Origin: Litoditis marina
Lineage: Eukaryota; Nematoda; Chromadorea; Rhabditida; Rhabditidae
Direction of reading: 5' to 3'
Assembly (NCBI GenBank): GCA_964036275.1
Contig: OZ038440.1
Coordinates: 9,337,690 to 9,401,689, forward strand
Length of the DNA stretch: 64,000 nucleotides
The notes beneath the pieces were generated by a model. The model ran no database searches. It was given only the letters and a program-made list of their open reading frames with translations, and was not told the origin of the DNA. Position 1 is the first letter of the stretch. Each line of letters opens with the position of its first letter. Position numbers and translations under genes: made by a program. Shown here piece by piece: positions 10,334 through 21,864 of this stretch.

Positions 10334-12848
10334 GAAGAATACGTGAAAAATCAATAATTTATTTGCTAGCTGATCGTTTTCGTGATTTCTCTTTAGTTTG
10401 CTAGTTGTACAGATGTTCATATTCGTACAGTTTTTGTCCAGTCTTTCTTTATTTTAAGTATTAATTTCATATTACTTGCTTTTTACACCTTTTAGTAGCG
10501 TTGAGTTTAATGAAATAGTAGTTGTACTTTGTCGGTTGGGGAGTTTCGGTTATTTCTTATTTATTGTAAACACTTTTCTCTCGTTGTGTTTTATGTTTTT
10601 CTGCATCATAAATGGCGTTTCGTGGGACATGTTGCTTTTTAGAGTTTGAATGTTTATAAACGGTACGCAGATTCGATCAACATAAAGTTTATCAGATTAC
10701 CAACAGCAGACAAATTTTGAAAAAAGGCAGAGGTATTGCTGACAAAACTGCTTTTGATCAGGCTGAAACGTTGGGTATTGGTGATGTGCTGTGTTTGTAG
10801 TTTGATGCCGCTCCGTTTCTGTCGTAATTGGCAGTCTTTTTTGTGTAGATCAAACTACAGCACACCAATGGTCACCCCCTATTGACCTCATCTGGGTTGT
10901 AGTTTGATCTCAGTACGATTCTCGAACTCTGAATACAACACACCGTAATCAAACTACAAACAGATTGGGCTAAAATGATCAATTCGACCTGCTATTCATA
11001 GAGCAACTCTCATATGGGGAGTGACCAGATCTTCCTTGTAGATACACACCTTAATTCATGAATTTTGCCCAAAATGCTTTGGAATCAACCTACAAACCCA
11101 GGGTATCAAAATTACCGTGTCGACGGCCAATTCACTGGAGAACCAGGTCCTTCCCGAATCGAATCGCGAACCAGTCACTGAAGAACCGAACCGACCGAAC
11201 CGACTTTTGAACCGACCGGTTCTCCAGTGAATGCTCCGAACCGAGATAGAGTCATTTTACCTTGTCTACGACTTGCTTGTTTAACTCATGATTAATGTCG
11301 GTTCGGTTCGAAGCACTCACTGGAGAACCGGTCTGTTCAAAGTCGGTTCGGTTCAGTTGGTTCGGTTCTCCAGTGACCGGTTCGCGGTTTGGTTCGGGAA
11401 AGACCCGGTTCTCCAGTGAATTCGCCCGTGTGGACCTAGCACTATCCATAACGGATTTTCACTTACCGACTTACTAAAACACCAGAATCAAATACAAACA
11501 CAACAGATGGTATCAAAATGGCGGTTTCAACCTGTTTTTCATAGCAAATCCTATATTTCTGGCTGGAAGTGTTTGTCGCCCACTTGTGAGCATTATCCGC
11601 CTACTCGTTAGGGGGTGAGGGCGCCAACTACCGATTCTGAAGTCTTTCCCACATTCGTCGAGTCACAAATGTCCTTTCCCCGCTGCCTCGTCACAGACAT
11701 CAGACGTCTCGCGCTTCTGAAGACGTCCGGTATAGTCCGTTCCACTCACACGTAACCAGTTACAGTAAGACTGGTTTACGATATCTTACAAATCTCGCGA
11801 AGACTATGTGGTTTCATACTTTACCCTTCGCATTACAACATATCCAATTTTCGATAATTCGGTTCAGGTTCGCTCCTCCCAAAGCCATCCTATACGGTAT
11901 TATGTTGTAGTTTGATCCCGTTGGTTTTGGTCAAGAATTATAAATTCGTGGCGTGTATAGAGATCGGACTACAACTAAGATTTGGTCACTCCCTATACTC
12001 AGAACAAGCGTCGTTGCAGAACAGTAAATTACTGTTTATACAGCATATATATTGATTTTCCCTCTCGTCGTCTGACTTCTCTTCGGGGCACACTATATCT
12101 CTAGATTTGTCGCAATACAGTTTCGACCGAACGCGAATTTGTAATTAACAGAGCGCGTTCCGAGTATAACCCTCTACAGTAGGATGTTCAAAGTGCAATG
12201 CAGGTTTTCGACATGTGAATCACAAGCTGTGAGATTTTTCTATATTTGTTTCACTCATATTACTTCCGAAAATATAATTCCAGAATATTTCTCCATTGAA
12301 AACAGGCATTTGAATGTTTGAGCGAATACTGTATGAGGACGGGAAAAATAGTGCTGTCCACATTTACGCGAAATCCAAACGATATAGTATGATATCCGCC
12401 AGTCCTCAAGCCGGACTCCTGAGACATGAGGTTTCACGATATTAGTTACTTGCAACATTTGGACGTTGCTTTCAATCTGCCCTGAGGCTTTTTCTTAACT
12501 CTACGGTAGCAACTTGTAACTATGGTTCATATTCAGTTTTATTAGCACCATAAAATTAGCTCACAATAACATTAAACGGGGTGATTTTTTTAAAATCCAT
12601 AACATTCTTCACCTTATCATGTTTATAACGCGGTACTTCCTCACAAAATGTTTTTTCTTCAGACGTGGAGGTAATTCAGTGTTCAAACGATTAAAAAAGA
12701 AAAGATGGTTTGTCTGATTCGTCTATGTTTTTCTCTTCGCCGAATTTCACCTTCAGCCGTTGTCTACGCGATTTCAATAATCTCGATTTGTGAACTGCTG
12801 CGATTACGAGCTTACACTTTATTAAATCTCTGAAAACAGATTTGTAAA
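10334..12848. other. intergenic gap, repeat-rich
   Basis: No gene is supported here. There are small hairpins built on TGTAGTTTGATC and its complement (near 10795/10850, 10895/10960 and 11905), a 302-base MITE at 11125-11426, and otherwise unstructured AT-rich sequence. Confidence 0.5.
11125..11426. mobile_element. 302-base nested-palindrome MITE, copy 1
   Basis: The element has terminal inverted repeats GGCCAATTCACTGGAG / CTCCAGTGAATTCGCC, and repeated internal segments built from CACTGGAGAACCGGT and GGTTCGGTTCG in both orientations. A copy of the same length and layout lies at 61958-62259. It has no coding capacity, so it would depend on a transposase elsewhere. Confidence 0.85.
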
Positions 12849-12930
12849 ATGGCGGACACACATATACTGATTGAAAATCAAGTGTTTACAATATTTTCGT
12901 GGGTTACCCTGTTGGTCGTTAAAATGAGTG
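12849..12930 (+). pseudogene. orphan first exon resembling microsomal glutathione transferase (MAPEG)
   Basis: An ATG at 12849 opens 27 codons, then a good donor (AGTG|gtgagt at 12931). The peptide starts MADTHILIENQVFTIFSWVT and continues LLVVKM. That matches the first helix of MGST1-type MAPEG enzymes: an acidic start, then VF..F and a hydrophobic run ending KM. I found no following exon with the conserved Arg/His/Asn/Glu loop between here and 15700. It is therefore probably a remnant, or the first exon of a gene I cannot complete. A chance resemblance over so short a stretch is possible. Confidence 0.3.
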
Positions 12931-15701
12931 GTGAGTTACTTTTCACTATTCAAATTAACGGATTTATTGAAAACTGTTCGCTCCGTAGTTTCGTCAAAGA
13001 GTATAAAGATTGAGGGATCAGTTTAATCGAGTTACCATCTTTTTTCGTATCTTGTACAATTTCATTTGTGTCTTGCCCTGTTCTTGTTTTCTATGCATAA
13101 GATTGAGACAAAAAACATCTGCGAAACGGATTATGCCTAAGCAGATTCTCGAATTAACACATTTCGTGAAAATTCAGAAGCGATAAGTTGAATCTTTCGA
13201 AAACATCGTTGCTGAAACCGTGCCTGCATCTCTAAAGCCATATTTTCATACTTTTACGTTTTTGAGTGCAGTTCAAACTTTGTGAAAGACCTTGATTTCG
13301 GATGCACCTTTTAAGTTACCACATACACTATAGATTTACGGTTAATACCTTATTTCCACACCGTGTTTTGATCTGATGTTTGAACTGCTGTACTTTTTCT
13401 TGATATAGTCAATTACATTTGCACTAAATAGTTTAATCGGTTATTTCCTGTTTTCGAACTAATTTCCGAGTTAGTACACCGCGTTCTGAAAAGTACCTAA
13501 TCATATTTTGGCCGTTTTGACTGGCCTGAATTAATACTTATCAGCGCGGTTCCTCCTTTTGTTCTGAATGAGTGGAATGTTTGTAGAGATAAAGTTATGT
13601 CCTAAAAAGTGTAACTAACTTTGCATATTAAAAAGAGTGCTATAAACAACATTTTACATTGGCCAAGAAGTTCTTTGGAGAAATCAGAATGATGTCGAAA
13701 AGTTCTCTCAACTTTTCACCGGTGTTTTTCCCAGTTAGTTTGTAGTACGTGATCTATCGCATTTTCACAAATTTGCAGCAGCGCGTGACAAATTTTTTTT
13801 CGTACTACATTTTTTGTTAGTACAAATAATTCATGAAATGCAACCCCATTTTGCAAGATTCCTCTCAATTAGGTGAGCTTTTTTTACACTTTTCGAGTTT
13901 TTACTGAAAACCGCACGCACATAATTTTTTGTTAACGTGCAACCGGGGCTTTTGACCAAAGTATTTCCCGTTAAAAATATATAAAAATTACAACAAATCG
14001 ATTATTCAGTTCGTCACATTTGTCAGACTGATGTTCGTTTCTTGCATGCAGCACAGCAACATGCTACATGCAACAATGAAAAATGGAGTGATTGATTAAT
14101 TGTTCACATTTCGCCATATGTAGGAATGAAAAGTCGATAAATACGTATATACAAACCGATGTTCTTGTATTTTAAACATAAGGTTTTACCCTCGAACTTT
14201 TGAAAGAAAAACATCCTTTCAACATTAAACACGAAGAACAACCAAAGCTCGAGCAAAAGTTTAATTTTATACAGTTTTTGTAAAGAATAGAATGTTGATA
14301 AATTTGATTCCGCGAAAGATTCACCATTTATGTGTGAACATAAGACGCGTTCTCTATTTCCACATTCTAGTTGTGCCTTTCCTTTCTCCCATCGCATTCT
14401 CGTAAATCACGCTGGAAGAGGAGGTTAAATTTGCATGCCATTTGAAAATTGGTAGATTTCCACGAGATATCATTAAACTAACGAGGAGATCTTTAGAGTT
14501 CTCTCAGTAAATATTCTACTTTTAGGGTCTTGTGTCTCTTCCTTCCCTGCGTGTTTTCACAGTTTGCAAACCACACTTCATTCCTTTGATCTCTCATTCT
14601 TCTTCCGCTTTCTCTCACTCTCTCACATTCTTTCTTTTGCAAACCTTTTTCGCACTCGCCATTATTCCACCTACCTATAAAAGCCTTTCATCTAATGAAA
14701 CTCCTTTGTAACCGACATTGCCCATGTACATTTCTTACATAGGCTACAATCACATTTCTGATTACCTTCCCATTTCATGTCTTTCATACCCGAAATTCGC
14801 GCCATCACGTCACTCCCGTTCGAATAGCATAGAAAACCATGATCATTTCAAAATTTATGGATTGGGCAACTATAAATGAAGGCACTGAAGACCGATCGCC
14901 GTAATTGTGACTGCCATCCGGGCTCTCAGAATCTTCAAAGTCCTTTAGAGAGCCGAACTCTTGTCTCACTCGATTTTAAACATAAGAATACGAAGCATGT
15001 GTTCACGAAAGGATGCAAAAAAAAATTCTAGTCTCATGATCTACACTCCGTCCACATTTTCTTCCTTGTTGTTGAATCTCAACAATGAAAAGCTATCAAC
15101 TCCCAGCTTCAGACTTTAGTTTCAAAACCATTTCAAAAACGGTTGAGAAACTATTTGACTGAGAATGCTCTCGAACGATGGGAACAGCATCATTTCAAGC
15201 GTAACACGGGGGCTATATATTTCACCACATCAGCGTTCCAGAAACACTTCCTGAAATTTTCACTTTCCAGACCGATTTGATGTAAAACGGCCTGTTCCAA
15301 AGTTAGTGTTACTGTATTCACTACGAACTTTTCGACTGACTCCTACTCATATGATGTTTGTCTCATCCGAATGTTACGTGAAGGCTATATTAGGGAGAAC
15401 GGTATTCGAGTAATGACTACAACTACAACTGTAGCCGACGCAGTTGTATCTGTTTCGCAAGTTGTTTTGACATTCAACAATTAAATACAACTTTACTTCT
15501 TATATTTCACACGGAGAGTCTTCTGTCCCTTCTTTCGTAATTTTCTCTAGAACACCCTGCTCTGGACGAATTCTTAATTTTCTTTCATTTCACAAACTCC
15601 GACTGTGAAAGGTTCATCTTCACACCTTCCAAATTATCACCTTCCACTAATCTTAGTTTGATTTAAAGCACCAATTAAGTTTGCCCATTTAAGGTAACAA
15701 A
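12931..15701. other. intergenic gap without a recognised gene
   Basis: AT-rich sequence. A 97-codon minus-strand frame at 14104-14397 has no recognisable domain or splice context. A pyrimidine-rich stretch lies near 14520-14660. The promoter of the neuropeptide gene should be at the right end. Confidence 0.45.
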
Positions 15702-16548
15702 ATGCAGTCGTTGATCGTAGTTTTCGTTGCGAGTCAACTTTTCGTGACCTCATTTGCCGGAATCGACCGATTTAGCCGATTTGCCTCTTATCCGTATGCA
15801 GCCCAGAGATCTTACGGGGAATGGCAGTGAGTTGGAACTGAAACAGGGAAAAGGATATATATTGATTTCGGAAGTATACCAACATACATAATCAGTAGAA
15901 AACGAGCTAACAACACCAACTTACATTTGGGTCCAAGATCACTGCGTCATCTTGACCTACAACCAGAATGATATACCCATGTTGTGAATGCTAGTTGGTT
16001 TCAACTCGAAATCCTACCGGTTCGAGCGATTCAGCTCATCTTGGGTTTTTGTGCCATGCGTGCAAATAATATGTCGCATTCAGACAGTGTTTTAGTCTAA
16101 CTAGGGGTATGAACCACTGATACGTTTTCAAAGCTATATGGTGCAGCATCATGGAATGTATTGGCAAACCGAAATATTCTTTCAGATTGGCTGAAAATCC
16201 AGTGGTGAAAAGGAACCGAATGTGTCACATAAATGCCGGACTCTCACAGGGCTGCGACTTGTCAGATATGCTTATGGCGAAACAGCAGGTGAGCAGAAAA
16301 CTTTATATTCTTCCAGAAACCCTACAAAAAATAGTTCACTCAACTGAGGTACACTTTCGGAATAAAGATCGGAGTTTCTAGTTTGGCTAGAGTCCTATGA
16401 GCTGCCCAGTTCAAACATTTTAAACCGTTTTATTAGATTCGCGATGAGCGAAAATAGTGTTTTCCAAGAAAGTCTTTAATAAAAAATTCAATACTGCTTA
16501 TTCCAGGCCAGTAAGTTTATGAGCTTCGCGGGACCAGGCAGAAGATAA
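15702..16548 (+). CDS. nlp-73: calcitonin/DH31-type neuropeptide precursor
   Basis: Three exons (15702-15826, 16186-16288, 16507-16548) give an 89-residue precursor with matching phases. Residues 1-19 form a signal peptide (MQSLIVVFVASQLFVTSFAG). A spacer follows, then the dibasic site VVKR, then one peptide running to the stop. The peptide starts NRMCHINAGLSQGCDLSDML, has two cysteines nine residues apart as in calcitonin-type hormones, and ends FMSFAGPGRR, which would be trimmed to a C-terminal proline amide. This form matches the C. elegans DH31-like precursor nlp-73 as I know it. The family signals through class-B GPCRs. A polyadenylation-type AATAAA lies near 16701. Confidence 0.85.
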
Positions 16549-16743
16549 CCCGACAATAGCTTGTGATGCGCCATTCAAGAAAACGCCGTTTTGGATGTGA
16601 ACATAGTGTGAATCAGCAGAATTGTTTCTGTTCGTGATAATGTGATCTCTTTCGTCTCATAAACTATTGTTATTATGCATTTTGTGTGTATTTTCTATGA
16701 AATAAACCAGGCAAACATTTCATAACTAATTACCAGATGGTTC

Positions 16744-17293
16744 TCATTCGAAGTGAACCAACTTTCTCTCTCGCGTTGTGCGTCCGCTTTCATTTGCAAG
16801 TTCTCCCGAGGCGGCCATAAGATAAATACCCAAATAAACATTTCCGACCGGTGGATCTCGGCTCTCTAAACTATTTTTGAATTCGGTAGGATAACAAAAT
16901 CGTATTCCGGTTGGGTAACAAAGAAAACGGCAAGTTTCAGAGCGCACGCGAATCCTAAAGTATCCGCAGTTCGACCGACCTCTTGTTGTAGTTTGAAATT
17001 GATTCACGTCGGGATTCACGAATTTATACAGAAAAGCACAGGGTAAAAGTACAACCACGGCGAGGCAACTTACACCGCATAGGATTCCTATGGAGGAAGC
17101 GAACCCGATAGGTGTGAAATGAATGTTCAGATGAAACGTCTAGGTAAAAAGTAGCATTTGTTCACTTTTATTCTTATAGTGCAAATATCTGAATATTGGA
17201 TTCTATGACACGTTTTGCGTCACTATCCTTTGTCCAGCGATATATTATTCACCTGGTTCGCATTTTGTCTTATCGAGAGGTTGTAAAATAGGT
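16744..17293 (-). CDS. C-terminal exons of an unidentified single-pass membrane protein
   Basis: A terminal exon at 17139-16744 (131 codons plus stop) follows an acceptor reading TTTTTACCTAG. It opens TFHLNIHFTPIG, then a clear membrane helix (SIGILCGVSCLAVVVLLPCA, continuing FLYKFV), then a cytoplasmic-type tail with several cysteines ending ERKLVHFE. An upstream exon at 17293-17253 joins in phase and adds LFYNLSIRQNANQ. No ATG is in frame, so further upstream exons would lie within or beyond the Ly6-like gene on the opposite strand, only 34 bases away. I do not recognise the family. It may instead be a fragment left by a rearrangement. Confidence 0.35.
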
Positions 17294-17326
17294 CTGATTG
17301 TTAGATAGCATATTATCTCTTTCATT

Positions 17327-18179
17327 ATGCGATCATCAATAGTTCTGTTGTTCATTTTCGAATTCCTCGGTCAATATTCCGTTTCGTCTCTCCAATGTTA
17401 CACTTCCAATATGACTGTGAGTTGGTTTACCGGCTTTTCCTCTTTTAGGTAAATTGTACTCAGAAAAACAACAGAAGTATAAAGAAATACATTTGTAGTT
17501 TGTTAGGCGTTCGTGATTTAGAAAATACTCCTCAAAATTTTGTTTATTAGTGTTTTATCAGCACATTTCTCAAAGATGCAATATTGTATTACTTTAATTA
17601 TATTAAATTGAAAGATCTGTTATATTATCATTAGGTGGTAACATGTGCTCCGGCCAGTCCGTGGTGTTTGAAATGGCACAATTCTACAACAGTTATTCGA
17701 GAATGTGCTGACGAGGAGAACTTCTGTCTAATGGGAAATTCGGAGTGAGTCATTCTTCGGTGCAACTGAAATTAAATCAGAAAAACAATAATTTTTGGTT
17801 TTTCGTGTTTTATGTGCGCGGAAAACTGACACAAACTATCTTGTCTATTGTGTTGTTCAAGGTTTCTGGTTTTCTAATTCAAGTTCGAATCCGATTTTCT
17901 TCAACACTGGTAAATATTAGCTGTACTTGAAGTCAAGTTTTCAGTAATGTGAATTCTGTAGGGGCACACCATGAAACTACTTCTCTTTCCTTGTTTGATT
18001 TCTCGTTTCTCTATTTTGTCATGTATTTCAGTTGCTACAACGATGATGATGATGGGGAAGAGAAGCATTGGTGTTGTTGTGACAAAGATTTGTGCAATCT
18101 TGGAGATCCTGAACGATCCATTATTGTTGTTATTTCATTGTCTATAGTCACTTTATTTCTTCAATCAATAAACTTCTGA
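17327..18179 (+). CDS. Ly6/uPAR-like small GPI-type surface protein
   Basis: Three exons (17327-17416, 17635-17744, 18032-18179) give 115 residues. Residues 1-22 look like a signal peptide. The mature part starts LQCYTSNMT and carries ten or so cysteines, ending in the cluster CCCDKDLCN, the C-terminal signature of three-finger Ly6/uPAR domains (CC...D.CN). The last 20 residues are hydrophobic (IIVVISLSIVTLFLQSINF) without a basic tail, as expected of a GPI-attachment signal. Nematodes have many such proteins, including the ODR-2 group; which subfamily this belongs to I cannot say. An acidic DDDDGEE stretch precedes the final cysteines. AATAAA at 18166-18171 overlaps the last codons and may serve as the poly(A) signal. 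Confidence 0.8.
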
Positions 18180-18320
18180 AACTCCATGATTACACAAACT
18201 CAGAACGATATAACAAACTATTTACTCACATGAATCAAAACATAGGAGGTTGAAACAAAATTCGAACACTGAATGGAGTTATATAACATTTTAATTAAAT
18301 TATTTGGAACGGTCGAGCCA

Positions 18321-18834
18321 CTAAGATTGCGTTGATTGTCCACATGATGTACAGTAGGAGTGGTTTCCGCTGCGTATCGCGTTGCCGCAAAATCCGCAAA
18401 ACTGCGCACCAGCTGCGGGGTACTGTATCGGGTCGGAGAGGTCATCTTCGCGGTATCGTGCCGACGAGTAGGAATCTTCATTTCTCTGGCGGGAGCGTGG
18501 CTGAAGAGAACTATTCAGAGCCCATGATACTTAAATCACTGAGTTCATCAGGTGCGGTCGCATCAGGCTTCTTGCCGCGTTAACACGATCAATGAGTATG
18601 TTTTTCTCGAACTCGTGTTTTAGAAGTTTAAGGTATGAAATGCATAGAGTTTACTTCTGAACTGTCATCTCAATGGGAATAACAAACGAACGCTGCCTCG
18701 AGTCTCTGGAGCCAGCTTTACCACGGGTGCGGGCGGAGGAGAGATGTTGCGAGTATTCAGCTCTGATCCCAGAATCTGGAATTGGTCATTGTTATGAAGT
18801 TTATAATAACGACCTAACGGAGTTGTGTCGACTT
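18321..18834 (-). CDS. exons ending in a C-terminal zinc ribbon (possible 3' part of CEP104-like gene)
   Basis: Minus-strand pieces: 18834-18814, 18775-18655, a middle exon within 18611-18540, and the last exon 18500-18321. Short introns of about 38-39 bases separate them (18776-18813, 18501-18539), and VDTTPL joins in phase to DSGIRAEYSQHLSS. The last exon has SRQRNEDSYSSARYREDDLS and ends with a zinc ribbon, FCGFCGNAIRSGN then YCTSCGQSTQS (two CxxC pairs). The middle junction is unresolved: the donor at 18654 and the open frame of the 18611-18540 segment do not share a phase unless a weak acceptor or donor is used. No convincing ATG starts this part, so it may be the tail of the gene at 18929-20576. 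Confidence 0.45.
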
Positions 18835-18928
18835 CTGTGGTGAGACAATAGAAGCTGTATTAGCGAGCTTAGTGGTGCTTACAAAAATCAATTTCACGCT
18901 GTACGAACAACACGAAATAGTAATTCGT

Positions 18929-20576
18929 TCATAATTGCATCTCATAGAGTGAGTATAGGTTGCTCTCCATGAGCTCCACTCTCTCTCGGAATGTATGAAG
19001 ATAGTACAATAATTCCTATAAGTTCGAACGAAAATTGGTTACCAAACTAACCACGACACTTCTTATTCCAACTTTGAGGTCCGGGTTTTTCTCATGTGGA
19101 ATTGCAGGAGAACACTCGATTAGAAGCCAACTACAAGTGGAAAAACGATTTTCCACTGATTGATACCATATCAGTAAAGTTTGACTTTCCAGCAAAGCAC
19201 CAGCAAGTTCGTAATTCTTGGATTATCTTACAAACAAATTTCTTTGACGTAATGGGCAGTAGAATTAAACCATTCACAAACGTACTGTTATTCAAACCTC
19301 TAGTAGAAACCTGTAGAGAAGGAATTTTGGCTAAAGTTGAGGGAAGAAAACTCAAACATGTGAAACTTCTACTCACCGACAATTGAAGTGAGCAAAAATA
19401 ACCAATGGTTCCGTGCCCGTAAAAGATGATATTGGTCCACACGACCTAGCTCCTGAAAAAAAAACTGATCCAGTCTGAACATTTTTGGGACAAGCGAATT
19501 ATGATAGTAGAGTGCATGATTTGTTTATACACGGAAAAAATTATGTAGCGACTTAAAACAGTAGTCTTGTATGTTTTTTTCGACTTGAGAGAGTGGCTTT
19601 CCCAAACAAGGTGCGGGTTACTGGTGAATGGAATGGTGTTTTTCTTGTATCATTCTACGAAGATTAATTATCAATAATCACTTTGTCAGACAAACCCAGT
19701 TTTTTGTAGGAGCCCGTTTTTTTGTCCGGCGAGTTGGATCCATACGCCACTATCTCTTCGGCTGAAGTTAATCGAAATCACAAGTTAGCAGTAAACGAAA
19801 CGTAGCGATCGTCAAAGTAGACTAGATTTTCATCATGGCAGCATACATATAGCAAATGTATGGTTATCAAATTGATAGTTGTAGATCAGCTTAGATGCGC
19901 AGCAGGAATTGCAGGAATTTTTGTTAACCTCCATCTTTATATCTTCCTAGGAATCGGAGCAAAATGATGGTCCCTCGTGCCACGACCTATCCTTATAAAT
20001 CGAAATATTATTTCAATATTCACTTGAGAATGTTTGTTTTCGAGGTTCTCTGTTTTTTGAATATCTATTTTCTCGCTTTCAATGTGAACATTCCTATTCA
20101 TCGGGGGAAATGAGGACAATGAACTATTATTATTGACTGTTGTACTTACGAACGAATTGTGAATGTGTGGTGATCAGTATTTTATCAATTTGGCCGGGAT
20201 ATACCAATTCGAACAGCAGTTGACTTTGATCCGGTGACCTTGAAGGTAACAAATATTAGTGTCAGAAAAAAATGGAGAGTTTGATAAACCAGATATTTAT
20301 GGAATGCTGAACACACGTGAAAATGCTGACTTTCAGTAGGTAAAAGTTGTCCTGTTATACTAATTATTGTGATTATTGTGAACATGAGTCTATCTCCCAC
20401 TACTATCAAAATCTCTCCCTTTCCCTCTCTCTCTCTGTTGCAAGTTATCATTTCTTGATTCTTTCACCATTCCTATACCTTTTGCTGATCCAAGGCTCTG
20501 GCTGAAACACGTTATCTACACTTGTTCCTGTCGAGCTGGACACATACGCTAATTTGTACTGCAGCTCTTCCGGCAT
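18929..20576 (-). CDS. CEP104-like N-terminal jelly-roll protein, frame ends at TGA
   Basis: Seven exons on the minus strand (20479-20576, 20150-20238, 19682-19761, 19377-19452, 19232-19330, 19052-19155, 18929-19015) join in phase to 210 residues. The product opens MPEELQYKLAYVSSSTGTSV, then PEPWISKRSPDQSQLLFELV and KILITTHSQFV, then VAYGSNSPDKKTGSYKKLG and DQYHLLRARNHWLFLLTSIV. This order fits the N-terminal galactose-binding-like jelly roll of CEP104, a cilium-tip protein. The last exon, with FRERVELMESNLYSLYEMQ, resembles the coiled region after it. The XRCC1 N-terminal domain is a related fold and fits less well. A splice-leader-type acceptor lies about 24 bases upstream of the ATG. The frame stops at TGA (18931-18929) without a nearby poly(A) signal; see the next feature and findings. 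Confidence 0.6.
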
Positions 20577-20796
20577 TCTTCGTAAGATGACAAAAACCTC
20601 CTATATGTTCAAAATAGAAATAATATCAACAAGATTGAACAGAGACGATTCTCAAACGCTATCATAACAACTTGATCTTTGAGCCGGTTTTGGTTTGACA
20701 ATGTAGTTCAAGTAGTTCTATAACAATGAAATCGAGGCGAATACAGCGGCAACCACGGAAAAAATTAAATTCGTCAGTTTTAGGCCAATTCTACAA

Positions 20797-21044
20797 CTAA
20801 CCGGGTTTTCAGGTAACCTAACCCTTTTCTGGTAACCTTTTTTTTCAGGTTACCTTAGTGGTAACCTGGAAGTAACGTAAAACCAAAATCCGGTTACCGG
20901 TAAAACTAACGGTCAAAACCACATTTTGCGTTAGAAAAACAGGTAACCGGTTTTTGGTTTTAGGTTACTTTCAGGTTACCACCGAAGAAACCTAAAAAAA
21001 GGGTTACCAAAAAAAAGGGTTAGGTTACCTAAAAAACGGGTTAG
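20797..21044. repeat. GGTTACC-rich palindrome
   Basis: The ends are inverted (CTAACCGGGTTTT / AAAAACGGGTTAG). The interior consists of repeated GGTAACC / GGTTACC blocks spaced by A- or T-runs, symmetrical about the centre near 20920. It looks like a small non-coding element. Confidence 0.8.
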
Positions 21045-21396
21045 ATATAGAATTCACCTCAGTTTTAAGTGCCACAGCACTTGAAGTTGCTTAGCAAACG
21101 CATTCATTATTCACCAGCATTGTGGAAGTCGTCTAAAAATCTCATACGGGGCGAGGGAAGTAAAAGATGCATGTTAGAATTTCAACTAAGAATTGAAACG
21201 GGATATGATTGCAAACTATTAACATTTTCATGAATACCACTTTTAGTCTTTACTGAGAACTACCACACAGGAGCGAAAGTACGAAATGTCAGAGAATTTA
21301 CCTCTCAGATTACTGGAACAATTATTTTGACCTGCTTAGGTTAACAGAGTGGTGAAACCTTCACTTTTTTCATCGTTCTTACTCCGTAACTTTGGC

Positions 21397-21864
21397 GTCA
21401 ATGACGGGAACCGACTAAATCGCGAAAACAGTCGAAAACCGCGCCGACTGTCGGAAATCCTGAATCAGGACCGACTTGTCGCGACGGCGGCAAAATTTAT
21501 TCAAATTTTTGCATGTTTCATATGATAAGGCCGAAGAAAGTTTGTGCATTTCGGAAAAAGGAGATAATTTCTACTACTATTTTGAATGTAATCTTCAACT
21601 ATAACGCGATAAACATGATAATAGGTTATTTTTCTCAGTTTTCGACCTTTTTATGAAAATTTGCTTTTCACTGGTAAATTTCTCAAAATTGGATAAATTC
21701 AATAATACCTACATATTTTCACATTCTACATGATGATATCCATCAATTTCTTCAAATTGTCTATCCTACTTCATTTATTGTCAATTTAAAGTAGTAAATG
21801 AGTGATTTTCTATTTCTGTCGCGACAAGTCGGACCCCTCCGACTGTCGGTGCACCGTCATTGAC
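21397..21864. repeat. long inverted repeat with CGACTGTCGG and TTGTCGCGAC blocks
   Basis: The left end GTCAATGACGGG and blocks CCGACTGTCGG and GACTTGTCGCGACGG (21450-21490) are mirrored on the right by GTCGCGACAAGTCGGA, CCGACTGTCGGTGCA and CCGTCATTGAC (21820-21864). The interior of about 330 bases is AT-rich. Confidence 0.75.

Noticed and set aside
11252..11477. Two 60-65 residue frames
   Set aside because: Both are inside the 302-base MITE and reflect its palindromes.
19096..19386. 96-residue plus-strand frame
   Set aside because: It lies antisense to in-phase minus-strand exons of the CEP104-like gene, which have splice signals and homology.
20150..20576. XRCC1 N-terminal domain as the identity of the jelly-roll gene
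   Set aside because: The fold is shared, but the SSSTG start, the TTHSQF strand and the following SYKKLG segment fit CEP104 better; I kept XRCC1 only as an alternative.
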